From JBOFLG01 sp051657745 (GTDB taxonomy: Bacteria > Actinomycetota > Actinomycetes > Actinomycetales > Dermatophilaceae), in the NCBI GenBank assembly GCA_051657745.1, contig JBOFLG010000232.1:1-24283 (forward strand): a stretch of DNA of 24,283 nucleotides, read 5' to 3'. This document shows positions 14,701 through 21,642 of this stretch, piece after piece. The number at the start of each line of letters is the position of its first letter. The first letter of the stretch is position 1. The position numbers and the translations under genes are program-made. The notes under the pieces were generated by a model that made no database searches, had not been told where the DNA came from, and saw only the letters and a list, made by a program, of their open reading frames with translations.

Positions 14701-14743
14701 GTAGGCGGCGGTGTCACCCAGTGAGGCGGCAGCCGCCACACCG
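14701..14743. terminator. Candidate bidirectional terminator between the DUF3846-like gene and copA
   Basis: The region holds a nested dyad: outer arms GGTGT/ACACC (14710-14714 and 14738-14742) enclose GGCGGC-A-GCCGCC (14725-14737). It sits directly after the copA stop (14744) at a convergent junction, where a terminator is expected. There is no U-tract. Four related AGGCGGC motifs also occur between 14658 and 14752. The remaining 130 bp of this gap hold no supported gene. Confidence 0.35.
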
Positions 14744-17230
14744 TCAGGCGGCGGTCTCCACGCCGCCGCGCAGCCGCTCGGATGGCGCCGGCGCACCCGC
14801 CTGGCCGCTCGCGATCGGGCGAAATCGCCTGAGCCGCAGGCTGTTCGTGACGACGAAAACCGAGGAGAACGCCATCGCCGCGCCAGCGAGCATCGGGCTC
14901 AGCAGCCCGGCCGCAGCGACCGGCAGCGCGGCCACGTTATATGCGAATGCCCAGAACAGGTTGCCCTTGATCGTGCGCAGGGTTCGCCGGGACAGTCGGA
15001 TGGCGTCGGCCGCCGCTCGCAGATCGCCTCCCACCAGGGTGAGGTCGGAGGCCGCGATCGCGACGTCGGTGCCGGTGCCCATGGCCAGCCCGAGATCGGC
15101 AGCCGCCAGTGCGGCGGCGTCGTTGACCCCGTCGCCGATCATCGCCACCACTCGGCCCTCGCGCTGGAGCCGCTGCACGGCATCCACCTTGCCTTGGGGA
15201 AGCACCTCGGCGATCACCTCGTCGATCCCCACCTCGTGCGCCACGGCCCGCGCCGCACGTTCGTTGTCGCCGGTGAGCAGCATCGGGGTCAGGCCGAGCG
15301 CGCGGAGCTGCCGCACGGCATCCGCAGAGGTGGGCCTGACCGTGTCGGCGACCACCACGACTCCTCGGGCTGCGCCATCCCACCCGACCATCACCGGAGT
15401 GTGCCCGCGCGACTCCGCCTCGGCGACAACGCGGTTCAACTCAGCAGGAACGGCAACCGACCGCTCGGCACACAGCCGCGCCCGGCCAATGGTGACGGCC
15501 CGGCCCGCAACGATGCCGTGCACCCCGAGACCCGCGTCGTTCTCGAACCCCGCAACCGGCGGCAGTACGCCGAGCCGTTCCACAGCGCCAGCCGCGACGG
15601 CCCGAGCGATGGGATGCTCGGAGGCGTCTTCGACGGCGCCGGCACACCAGAGCACGTCGTCGGCCGACTCACCGTCGGCCGCGACCACCTCGACCAGCGA
15701 CATGCGCCCAGTCGTGACGGTGCCGGTCTTGTCGAGCACCACGGTGTCCACCTGGCGGGTTGACTCCAGCACCTCGGGGCCCGTGATGAGGATGCCGAGC
15801 TGGGCGCCTCGGCCGGTGCCCACCATGAGCGCGGTCGGCGTGGCCAGGCCGAGCGCGCAGGGGCAGGCGATGATCAGCACGGCGACTGCTGCGGTGAACG
15901 CGGTCGCCGCCGCGGCACCGGTGGCCAGCCACCAGCCGAGGGTGCCGACGGCGAGCAGCAGCACGACCGGCACGAACACTCCGGAGACGCGATCGGCGAG
16001 CCGTTGCACCTGCGCCTTGCCGGCCTGCGCATCCTCGACCATCCGACCCAGCTGGGCCAGCTGGGTCGCGGCGCCGACCCGGGTGGCCCGCACCAGCAGC
16101 CGCCCGGCGACGTTGACCGTGCCGCCCACCACCGGCCCGCCCGGCCCGACGTCGACCGGCACCGATTCCCCGGTGAGCATCGAGGTGTCCACGGCCGACA
16201 TGCCATCCTCGACGACGCCGTCGGTGGCGACCTTTTCACCCGGCCGGATGACGAACCGGTCACCGACAACGAGGGCACCGACGGCGATTCGGGTCTCATG
16301 ACCGTCGCGGATGACGGCCACGTCCTTCGCGCCCAGGTCGAGCAGGGCACGGAGCGCCGCACCGGCCCGGCGGGTGGCGCGGGCCTCGAGGTACCGCCCG
16401 GTCAGGACGAACGTGGTCACCCCGGCGGCGACTTCAAGGTAGATACCCATCGACCCGTCGATGCGGGCCGCGGTGAACTCGAAGGAGTGCGTCATGCCCG
16501 GCATCCCCGCGTCGCCGACCGTGAGGGCATAGAGGGACCAGCCGAACGCGGCGAGGACGCCGATGGAGACGAGAGTGTCCATCGTGGTGGCGCCGTGCCG
16601 GGCGTTGACCCAGGCGGCACGGTGGAACGGCCACGCACCCCATGCCACGACGGGCGCCGCGAGAATGAGCGAGAGCCACTGCCAGTGGGTGAACTGGAAG
16701 GCGGGGATCATCGCCATGGCGACTACTGGCGCCGACAGTCCGACCGAGACGAACAATCGCTGCCGTAGCGCGCTCAGGTGAGGGTCGGCGGGGTCGCCGT
16801 TCTGGTGCTGTCCGAGACGGCCAGGGCGCTGCGAGGCGGCGCGGGTCGGGGCGGTGGGCTGCGAGTCGGTGGGTTGGGGGCCGACGCGGGTCGGTGCGGT
16901 GGGCTGCGGGGTGGCGGGCTGCGAGGCGGCGCGGGTCGGGGCGGTGGGCTGCGAGGTGGCGGGCTGGGGGTCGGCGGATGGCGACGCGAACGGCTCGGGG
17001 CGAAGAGCCGCGCGGTATCCGGTGCCCTCGATGACGGCGATCAGCGCCATCGGGTCGGTGCCTTCGGGAATGGTGGCGCGGGCTGTAGCGGTGGCGTAGT
17101 TGACCGTGGCGCTGACCCCGTCGAGCGCGCTGAGCCGCTTCTCGACCCGAGCGGCACAGGAGGCGCACGTCATCCCGTCGATCACCAACTCGACCTGGCC
17201 GGTGGGTCGGTGTGGGGTCGTGGCACGCAT
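14744..17230 (-). CDS. copA: Copper-exporting P1B-type ATPase
   Basis: 828 residues. CopA pumps Cu(I) out of the cytoplasm using ATP. Domain order: N-terminal heavy-metal-binding domain with GMTCASC (19-25; Cys22, Cys25), a long Pro/Thr/Gln/Ala linker (about 79-150), transmembrane helices, actuator loop TGES (353-356), the ion-path motif CPC (456-458), phosphorylation site DKTGT (Asp500), SEHP (538-540), TGDN and hinge GDGVND (699-704). AYN (763-765) and MAFSS (786-790) in the last two helices are the Cu(I) signature. The linker carries three copies of QPTAPTR and is much longer than usual. The ATG at 17230 has AGGAG 8 nt upstream; a GTG nine bases earlier overlaps that site and is less likely. 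Divergent from csoR, with an operator palindrome between. Confidence 0.96.
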   Translation of the reverse strand: MRATTPHRPTGQVELVIDGMTCASCAARVEKRLSALDGVSATVNYATATARATIPEGTDPMALIAVIEGTGYRAALRPEPFASPSADPQPATSQPTAPTRAASQPATPQPTAPTRVGPQPTDSQPTAPTRAASQRPGRLGQHQNGDPADPHLSALRQRLFVSVGLSAPVVAMAMIPAFQFTHWQWLSLILAAPVVAWGAWPFHRAAWVNARHGATTMDTLVSIGVLAAFGWSLYALTVGDAGMPGMTHSFEFTAARIDGSMGIYLEVAAGVTTFVLTGRYLEARATRRAGAALRALLDLGAKDVAVIRDGHETRIAVGALVVGDRFVIRPGEKVATDGVVEDGMSAVDTSMLTGESVPVDVGPGGPVVGGTVNVAGRLLVRATRVGAATQLAQLGRMVEDAQAGKAQVQRLADRVSGVFVPVVLLLAVGTLGWWLATGAAAATAFTAAVAVLIIACPCALGLATPTALMVGTGRGAQLGILITGPEVLESTRQVDTVVLDKTGTVTTGRMSLVEVVAADGESADDVLWCAGAVEDASEHPIARAVAAGAVERLGVLPPVAGFENDAGLGVHGIVAGRAVTIGRARLCAERSVAVPAELNRVVAEAESRGHTPVMVGWDGAARGVVVVADTVRPTSADAVRQLRALGLTPMLLTGDNERAARAVAHEVGIDEVIAEVLPQGKVDAVQRLQREGRVVAMIGDGVNDAAALAAADLGLAMGTGTDVAIAASDLTLVGGDLRAAADAIRLSRRTLRTIKGNLFWAFAYNVAALPVAAAGLLSPMLAGAAMAFSSVFVVTNSLRLRRFRPIASGQAGAPAPSERLRGGVETAA
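16829..16955 (+). repeat. 90-bp-spaced direct repeat coding the CopA linker
   Basis: A 37-bp segment (16829-16865) recurs exactly at 16919-16955, 90 bp away, with a related, more diverged copy between. On the gene's strand it codes repeated QPTAPTR and AASQ peptides in the linker between the metal-binding domain and helix 1. The frame is preserved because the spacing is a multiple of three. Confidence 0.9.
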
Positions 17231-17270
17231 GCCGACCACTCCTGTCGGTCACTCATGGGTTCAGCAAGTA

Positions 17271-17309
17271 CCTCTCACCATATACCCATGGCGGGTATAT
17301 GGTGAGAGG
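17271..17309. promoter_or_regulatory. Perfect 17-bp-arm palindrome: candidate CsoR operator for copA and csoR
   Basis: Arms 17271-17287 and 17293-17309 are exact reverse complements around a 5-bp centre. The core ATACCC-N5-GGGTAT matches the shape of known CsoR sites (AT-rich flanks around C- and G-runs). Both arms also carry a TATGGT hexamer on opposite strands (17298-17303 rightward, mirrored at 17277-17282), so -10 elements for both genes may lie inside the operator. Copper binding to CsoR would release it and induce copA. Confidence 0.85.
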
Positions 17310-17337
17310 CGTTTTCGTCGCCCCGGACTCCTGGCCG

Positions 17338-17358
17338 GGAACCCCCGCCGGGTATCCT
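17338..17358 (+). promoter_or_regulatory. Candidate csoR -10 element overlapping a second, imperfect CsoR-like site
   Basis: ACCC-N5-GGGTATCC (17341-17357) repeats the core and spacer length of the perfect palindrome with mismatches in the left arm. TATCCT (17353-17358) fits a -10 hexamer for csoR, 26 nt before its GTG. If real, it would be a second level of autoregulation of the repressor. Confidence 0.4.
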
Positions 17359-17384
17359 GCGGCACACCACCGAGGAGGTTGTTC

Positions 17385-17693
17385 GTGCCTGACAAGAACA
17401 CCCGCGCGGCTGTGGTCCCGGGCTACATCGACACCAAGGACGCCCAACTCACCCGGTTGCGCCGGATCGAGGGTCAGGTGCGGGGTTTGCAGCGCATGGT
17501 CGAGAGCGACACCTACTGCATCGACATCCTTACTCAGGTGTCGGCGGCTACCAAGGCCCTCGAAGCGGTGGCCCTCGGCCTTCTCGACGACCACCTGCGG
17601 CACTGTGTGGCCGGTGCGGCCGAGGACCCCGCCAAGCTCGATGCGCGGGTCGCCGAGGCGAGCGCCGCGATCAGGCGCCTGGTGCGCTCCTGA
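17385..17693 (+). CDS. csoR: Copper-sensing repressor CsoR
   Basis: 102 residues. CsoR is an all-helical tetrameric repressor that leaves DNA when Cu(I) binds. The ligand set Cys-His-Cys is present: Cys45 in DTYCIDILTQ, His70 and Cys74 in DHLRHCV. The basic helix LTRLRRIEGQVRGLQRMVE (22-40) is the family DNA-contacting region. The GTG at 17385 is preceded by GAGGAGG 5-6 nt upstream, a strong ribosome binding site. It is divergent from copA with the palindromic operator between them; no CopZ chaperone gene is found nearby. Sequence and context agree, so the assignment to copper rather than nickel, cobalt or persulfide is firm. Confidence 0.96.
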   Translation: MPDKNTRAAVVPGYIDTKDAQLTRLRRIEGQVRGLQRMVESDTYCIDILTQVSAATKALEAVALGLLDDHLRHCVAGAAEDPAKLDARVAEASAAIRRLVRS

Positions 17694-17717
17694 CTCCGGT
17701 TCCGTCGGCCGGGCCAC

Positions 17718-18058
17718 TCACCGCCGGATGACGAATCGACACGTGGTGTTCTCCCACCGTGCCCACTCGCGGGATCCGGCATCGCGGACTTCGGCGTCCG
17801 GCGACTCCATCAGCCGGGAGTACGCCTCGACCAGCCGGCCCGTGCCGCCCCGGTCGGTGGGGTCGACGGCCGCTGCGTACTCCCCGAAACGGTGCCAGCC
17901 TCGGGGAACGCACAGCCGACCCGCTCGGTGATCCAGTCGACCTCGCTCCGGCTGGTGGTCGTGACCGCGACGAGAACCAGACCCAGCACGTGCGCCGGAT
18001 GGGCCTGCGCGTAGGCCAGCGCGAGCGTCGAGCCCGAGCGTCTCTGCGCGGGCGTCAT
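17718..18058 (-). pseudogene. Proline iminopeptidase remnant, frameshifted and truncated at both ends
   Basis: Two overlapping reverse frames together read as the middle of a proline iminopeptidase (alpha/beta hydrolase, S33). Frame one (18058 to about 17898) gives GSTLALAYAQAHPAHVLGLV then VDWITERVGCAFPEA. Frame two (about 17897 to 17718) continues WHRFGEYAAAVDPTDRGG, LVEAYSRLMESPDAEVRDA and EWARWENT. The switch falls in GAGGC|TGG at 17897-17898 and is explained by loss of one base. The Trp of the usual GGSWG nucleophile elbow is absent, the N-terminal HGGPG half and the C-terminal catalytic residues are missing, and only about 110 of some 320 residues remain. It is a gene relic, not an active enzyme. 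Confidence 0.75.
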
Positions 18059-18124
18059 CCGAACTCGTCGAGAATTGCACCCAGATCGGGCGAACTCGAC
18101 CAGGCTGTCCGGGCATAGAGAGAC

Positions 18125-18736
18125 GTGAATCAGATGACCGAGTGCGACGTCAGCGACGCCGCCCTATGGGAGCGAGCTGGATCCGGCGACGGCCAGGCCT
18201 TCGGTGCGCTCTTCCAGCGGTACTCCGCGACCGTGTACAACCATGTGTTCCGGCGCACCGCGTCGTGGGAGCGCGCCGAGGAGGCGGTCTCGCTGGTCTT
18301 CCTCGAAGCATGGCGGCAGCGCGACCGGGTGGTCCCGGACGCCGACGGGCTGCTGTTGCCCTGGTTGCTCGGGGTGGCGAACAACGTCATCCGGCGGCAG
18401 AGCCGCACCCGGCTCCGGCACGCGCGGCTGCTGGCGCGGCTTCCGCCGCCCGCCGACCACCCCGACCACGCGCCGCTGGTCGACGCCCGCGACGCTGACC
18501 AGCGGCAGATGCGCGATGTGCTCGCCGCGATGGACGACCTCACTCCCACGGAGAAGGAGGTCATCGCGCTCTGCGTGTGGGCCGAACTCACCTACGAGCA
18601 GGCCGCAGTGGCGATGAGCGTGCCGGTCGGCACCGTCCGCTCGCGCCTGTCCCGGGCCCGCGGCAAGTTGCGCGCCCAGCAGTCTTCCTCAGGTACGACA
18701 CGCGGCCTGAATCCCGACCTGACCACGAAGGAGTGA
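18125..18736 (+). CDS. RNA polymerase sigma factor, ECF/sigma-70 family
   Basis: 203 residues. Region 2 (about 26-65: LFQRYSATVYNHVFRRTASW and VFLEAWRQ) would bind core polymerase and the -10 element. Region 4 (about 138-185: LTPTEKEVIALCVWAELTYE with AMSVPVGTVRSRLSRARGKL) would bind the -35. A Pro/Asp-rich linker joins them. The length fits extracytoplasmic-function sigma factors. The GTG at 18125 is taken as the start; an ATG at 18134 three codons later is possible, with GAGAG upstream of both. The stop is 5 bp before the next gene, whose ribosome binding site (AAGGAG) overlaps the sigma factor's last codons, so the two are translationally linked. The usual inference is that the second gene controls sigma activity. 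Regulon unknown. Confidence 0.92.
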   Translation: MNQMTECDVSDAALWERAGSGDGQAFGALFQRYSATVYNHVFRRTASWERAEEAVSLVFLEAWRQRDRVVPDADGLLLPWLLGVANNVIRRQSRTRLRHARLLARLPPPADHPDHAPLVDARDADQRQMRDVLAAMDDLTPTEKEVIALCVWAELTYEQAAVAMSVPVGTVRSRLSRARGKLRAQQSSSGTTRGLNPDLTTKE

Positions 18737-18741
18737 CCGGA

Positions 18742-19275
18742 ATGGACGCACTCACGCCGCCGCCGCCGCGCGAATTTCCTCGACACCGCGAGGCCGCCCT
18801 GGCCGAGGTGCTGCGCGACCTCGCCGAGCGGCCCGCCCTCCCACCCGCACACGTCGCCGTGCCACGCCGCCCTGCGTGGGTAGTCGGCGGGGTGGCCGCG
18901 GCCGGGGTGGCGGTCGCCGGTGCCGCGGTGGTCTCCGGCACCTTCTCCGAAGCGCAAGACCGCAGTCTCGTGCGCTGTCACAGCACCACCGAGCTCGGCA
19001 GCGCTGAGGAGTTCGACGGCACTGCCGTCGCCGCGGCCGACGCCGGCGGAGTTGTCACCCTCGACCGAGCGGTGGACGCGTGTGCGGACCTGTGGCGCCA
19101 AGGTGTGCTCGCTGCCAACGCGGCACAGCCGAACCCGCCCGGGGGGTTAGAGGTGAATGCCGTGGTCCCGGACCTCGTCGGGTGTGTGGATCCGGACGGT
19201 GTCGCGGCGGTGTTCCCCGGACAGGTCGGGTTGTGCGAGAGCTTGGGCCTGGACTCCCTCCTGGAGGTTCGCTGA
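18742..19275 (+). CDS. Single-pass membrane protein co-transcribed with the sigma factor (possible anti-sigma or sensor)
   Basis: 177 residues. A polar N-terminal segment of about 45 residues (LAEVLRDLAERPALPPAH) should be cytoplasmic. One membrane helix spans about 46-66 (AWVVGGVAAAGVAVAGAAVV). The remaining 110 residues should be outside the membrane and contain exactly four cysteines (79, 114, 148, 165), a number that could make two disulfides. No zinc anti-sigma motif (HxxxCxxC) is present. The ATG at 18742 follows AAGGAG with good spacing. Membrane topology and pairing with the sigma gene suggest an anti-sigma factor or signal sensor, but no family is recognised, so this remains an inference. 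Confidence 0.8.
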   Translation: MDALTPPPPREFPRHREAALAEVLRDLAERPALPPAHVAVPRRPAWVVGGVAAAGVAVAGAAVVSGTFSEAQDRSLVRCHSTTELGSAEEFDGTAVAAADAGGVVTLDRAVDACADLWRQGVLAANAAQPNPPGGLEVNAVVPDLVGCVDPDGVAAVFPGQVGLCESLGLDSLLEVR

Positions 19276-19340
19276 GCCGGGGTCGAGCGCACTCGTGTGA
19301 GAGGCGCCCCGACCCTGGCTGGGGGGCGGCACCTCCCGCA

Positions 19341-19380
19341 GCATGGAGGCCGGGGGCGGCGCCGCCCCCGGCCTCCATGC
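19341..19380. terminator. Perfect 40-bp palindrome at the convergent junction (candidate bidirectional terminator)
   Basis: Positions 19341-19360 are the exact reverse complement of 19361-19380, with no spacer. It lies between the stop of the sigma-associated gene (19275) and the stop of the convergent secreted protein (19404). An extremely stable GC-rich hairpin would form in RNA from either strand. No U-tract follows, which is common for actinobacterial terminators. Confidence 0.75.
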
Positions 19381-19403
19381 CGAGCAAGTAGGGTCGCCGT
19401 CGG

Positions 19404-19997
19404 CTAGGTTCCGCTGGCCGAGAAGCGAATTGAACTGGTGCGGTCATTGAGACTGCCGAGGCCGGAGCACCCACAAATGACCACGGGGCCGCGGTTATTG
19501 GGATAGCGGTAGTGGCCGCTCTTGCACCCGGCGTACGAGCGTGCCGAGCCGATGGTGTTGTCCCAGCCCGACGGCATCGACGGGAAGTTCACGTAGCGAC
19601 CACCCGTGCACCTGAAGTTGCTCTCAGCGACGGTCAACGTGAGCGAGCCGCCCCCGAACCCGGAATTCCGGTACTCGATGCCGACCACGGTTGAGCCGGC
19701 CGAGACGGCGTCGTTGGCGCTACCGACTGTCAGCGCGCCAGACCCGCTGAGGGCCGATGCGCGAGCGGCCGATGCGCGGCCCGCGAATGCACGACTATCG
19801 GTCAGGGTATCGAAGCACCGAGTACTCAGCGCCGGCCTGGTGGTGTCAGGCGTTGCGGTGAGTACGCAGTGCGCGCCTGGCTTAGCGCCGGAAGTGATGC
19901 CGAATGAGGCGGTTTCAGCCTGGGCCGCGGCAGGTGCGCCCCACACCAGCGCCGTCGCCGCTCCGATTACCAGTGTGGCCCTCTGTCGTCGATCCAT
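19404..19997 (-). CDS. Secreted cysteine-rich protein resembling I36/crystallin-fold peptidase inhibitors
   Basis: 197 residues. An N-terminal signal peptide (MDRRQRATLVIGAATALVWG) ends near AQA (residue 27). The exported part has six Cys (44, 61, 130, 158, 175, 177), which could form three disulfides. The C-terminal half has motifs of the I36 / beta-gamma crystallin inhibitors: VVGIEYRNSGFGGGSLTLTV, FPSMPSGWDNTIGSARSYAG, and LNDRTSSIRF at the end. Streptomyces members of this group inhibit metalloproteases (SMPI); other members have no known function. An Ala-rich stretch (RAFAGRASAARASALSG, about 69-85) separates the halves. The ATG at 19997 is preceded by AGGGAGGA, a good ribosome binding site. 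The inhibitor role is inferred from family resemblance. Confidence 0.8.
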   Translation of the reverse strand: MDRRQRATLVIGAATALVWGAPAAAQAETASFGITSGAKPGAHCVLTATPDTTRPALSTRCFDTLTDSRAFAGRASAARASALSGSGALTVGSANDAVSAGSTVVGIEYRNSGFGGGSLTLTVAESNFRCTGGRYVNFPSMPSGWDNTIGSARSYAGCKSGHYRYPNNRGPVVICGCSGLGSLNDRTSSIRFSASGT

Positions 19998-20068
19998 TGG
20001 TGTCCTCCCTGAATATGTTCATCCAATCGGATGCTGACCATCGTGGCTCGAATCCACGGCCACGGCAA

Positions 20069-20089
20069 CCGACGCCCGATGGCGGTCGG
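20069..20089 (-). terminator. Candidate terminator hairpin after the DUF4143 ATPase gene
   Basis: An 8-bp stem with one bulged G (CCGAC-GCC, loop CGAT, GGC-G-GTCGG) lies about 40 bp after the stop at 20128. No U-tract. The remainder of the 130-bp gap holds the promoter region of the secreted protein; no gene is supported. Confidence 0.3.
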
Positions 20090-20127
20090 CTGTCTCCCGA
20101 GTGGCGCCACCAGGTCAGGCACGCGAG

Positions 20128-21381
20128 TCATGCCGACCACAGCACATCGATCGGCGTCGCGGCCAGCTTCGGCCCGAATGGCACCGCCGTGGGCCCGGTG
20201 TGCAGGACGAGGCCTGCGACGAACCGTGACCCCAGCCGATCCCGCAGCGTCGCCAACCACCGGAAGTCACGAGATCCGACGGTCGAACTGGCCTTCACCT
20301 CGATCGCTGCCACCCGGCCGTCGTCGGTCTCCAGAATCAGGTCGACCTCGGCACCATCGTGATCGCGAAAGTGGAAAAGCCGCGCGGCCTCATCGGACCA
20401 GGTGAGCTGTCGGCGGACCTCACCGGCGACGAAGCCCTCGAGCAACTGCCCGGCGGCCTCGGCGTTCGCGCCGGGTCCGACCCCGGTCGGCGACACGTTC
20501 ATCAACCGGGCGGCCAGTCCGGTATCGAGGAGCGCCACCTTCGGTCGGGACACCACACGCTTGGTCAGGTTGGTGGACCATGCCGGCAGACGGTGGACGA
20601 GGTACAGGGTCTCCAATAGGTCGATGTACGGCCCGAGGGTGCGGACCGGGATGCCGACATCGCTCGAGAGGCCCGCCATGGTGATCTCCGTGGCGTTGCG
20701 AGAGGCCAGCATCCGCAGGAGCAGTGGCAGATCAGAAAGTCGGTGCAACCTCGAAACGTCCGGTGCGTCGCGTTCGACAATCCGTCGGATGTAATTGTCG
20801 AACCACGCCGCCCGACGTCGTCCGTCGGGACGGGTCAACGCCTCCGGGTATCCGCCACCGCATGCCCGGGTCAGGTAGTCCGCTCGGGTCAACTGGCTGC
20901 CGTGGTGGGTGAACGACGTCCCGGACAGCAGTCGATCGATGAACGTCTCGCGCTCGCCGGCGATCTCGCCCTGGCTGAAGCCGTACAACGTGATGTCCTC
21001 AGCCCGCCCCGCCAAGCTGTCGGCCGTGGTTGGCAGGTGCAAGAGGTCGGCGGAGCCGGTGAGGAGGAACTGGCCGGGCCGCTGATCGCGGTCAACGGCG
21101 AGTTTGAGTGCGAGCGTCAACGACGGCGCCCGTTGCACCTCGTCGATTGCCAGCAGACCGCCGGAATTCTGCTTCAGGAACCCCGCAGGGTCGGCCTGCG
21201 CCGCGGCGAGCGCGACGTCATCGTCCAGGGTGACCAGGTGCCCACTCCGCTCGTGGATGATCTGCGTGACCAGCGTCGTCTTGCCGACCTGTCGCGCTCC
21301 CTGCACCACCACCACTCTCGTGTCCTCCAACGACTCGCGCAGGCGTGACGTGACGTGGCGAGCGCGTTCGGGCGGGTTCAC
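20128..21381 (-). CDS. AAA_14/DUF4143 family ATPase
   Basis: 417 residues. Walker A is GARQVGKT (28-35) and Walker B is LLAIDEVQR (76-84), followed by FLLTGSADL (sensor 1). The C-terminal DUF4143 region has a winged-helix-like part (SSDVGIPVRTLGPYIDLLET) and a nuclease-like segment, HDGAEVDLILETDDGRVAAI followed by EVKASS, whose Asp and E-x-K residues fit a PD-(D/E)xK pattern. The family is widespread, often lone, and of unknown role; an ATP-dependent defence or DNA-handling function is inferred. The GTG at 21381 follows AAGGTGGG, which could be a ribosome binding site or, as TAAGGT, a -10 element 6 nt upstream. The upstream region carries a 22-bp five-copy repeat. Confidence 0.92.
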   Translation of the reverse strand: MNPPERARHVTSRLRESLEDTRVVVVQGARQVGKTTLVTQIIHERSGHLVTLDDDVALAAAQADPAGFLKQNSGGLLAIDEVQRAPSLTLALKLAVDRDQRPGQFLLTGSADLLHLPTTADSLAGRAEDITLYGFSQGEIAGERETFIDRLLSGTSFTHHGSQLTRADYLTRACGGGYPEALTRPDGRRRAAWFDNYIRRIVERDAPDVSRLHRLSDLPLLLRMLASRNATEITMAGLSSDVGIPVRTLGPYIDLLETLYLVHRLPAWSTNLTKRVVSRPKVALLDTGLAARLMNVSPTGVGPGANAEAAGQLLEGFVAGEVRRQLTWSDEAARLFHFRDHDGAEVDLILETDDGRVAAIEVKASSTVGSRDFRWLATLRDRLGSRFVAGLVLHTGPTAVPFGPKLAATPIDVLWSA

Positions 21382-21403
21382 CAGCCCACCTTATCGGTGC
21401 ATG

Positions 21404-21513
21404 CTCGCCGTTTTTCGGTGCGCGTCTCGCCGTTTTTCGGTGCGCGTCTCGCCGTTTTTCGGTGCGCGTCTCGCCGTTTTTCGGTGCGCGTCTCGCCGTT
21501 TTTCGGTGCGCGT
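21404..21513. repeat. Five exact tandem copies of a 22-bp unit (CTCGCCGTTTTTCGG core)
   Basis: Copies occupy 21404-21425, 21426-21447, 21448-21469, 21470-21491 and 21492-21513, with partial matches on both sides. Each unit has a T5 run flanked by CCG and CGG, so each could form a 3-bp stem. There are no spacers, so it is not a CRISPR array. It lies 20 bp upstream of the DUF4143 ATPase start and 130 bp before the DUF805 gene, between divergent genes. The period is close to two DNA turns. Confidence 0.97.
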
Positions 21514-21590
21514 CTCGGCGCGCCGGTCGGCTGGCGAGGGAGCCAGGGCTCGTCGAGTGGTTCACCAGCCGGCGCCCGCTGTGGCCGGGC

Positions 21591-21619
21591 ATGACCGTCA
21601 TCCCTCGCCCTTCTACGCT
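21591..21619 (+). promoter_or_regulatory. Candidate sigma-70-type promoter for the DUF805 gene
   Basis: ATGACC (21591-21596; 4 of 6 match to TTGACA), a 17-bp spacer, and TACGCT (21614-21619; TANNNT). It is followed by a purine-rich GAGAGGAG before the ATG at 21643. Confidence 0.5.
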
Positions 21620-21642
21620 GGGCGAGTTCGAGAGGAGATCGG

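Noticed and set aside
14613..16301. Long forward frame opposite copA
   Set aside because: It has low-complexity Ser/Ala/Thr/Arg composition and no motifs; it is the antisense shadow of copA, which has a full set of P-type ATPase motifs.
20042..20058. tRNA 3' end (CGTGG-CTCGAAT-CCACG resembles a T-arm)
   Set aside because: The stem and 7-nt loop look like a T-arm, but the T54 position is C, no CCA or anticodon arm is found, and the preceding bases belong to the secreted protein's promoter and start region.
21404..21513. CRISPR array
   Set aside because: The copies are head to tail without spacers, and no cas gene is in the window.
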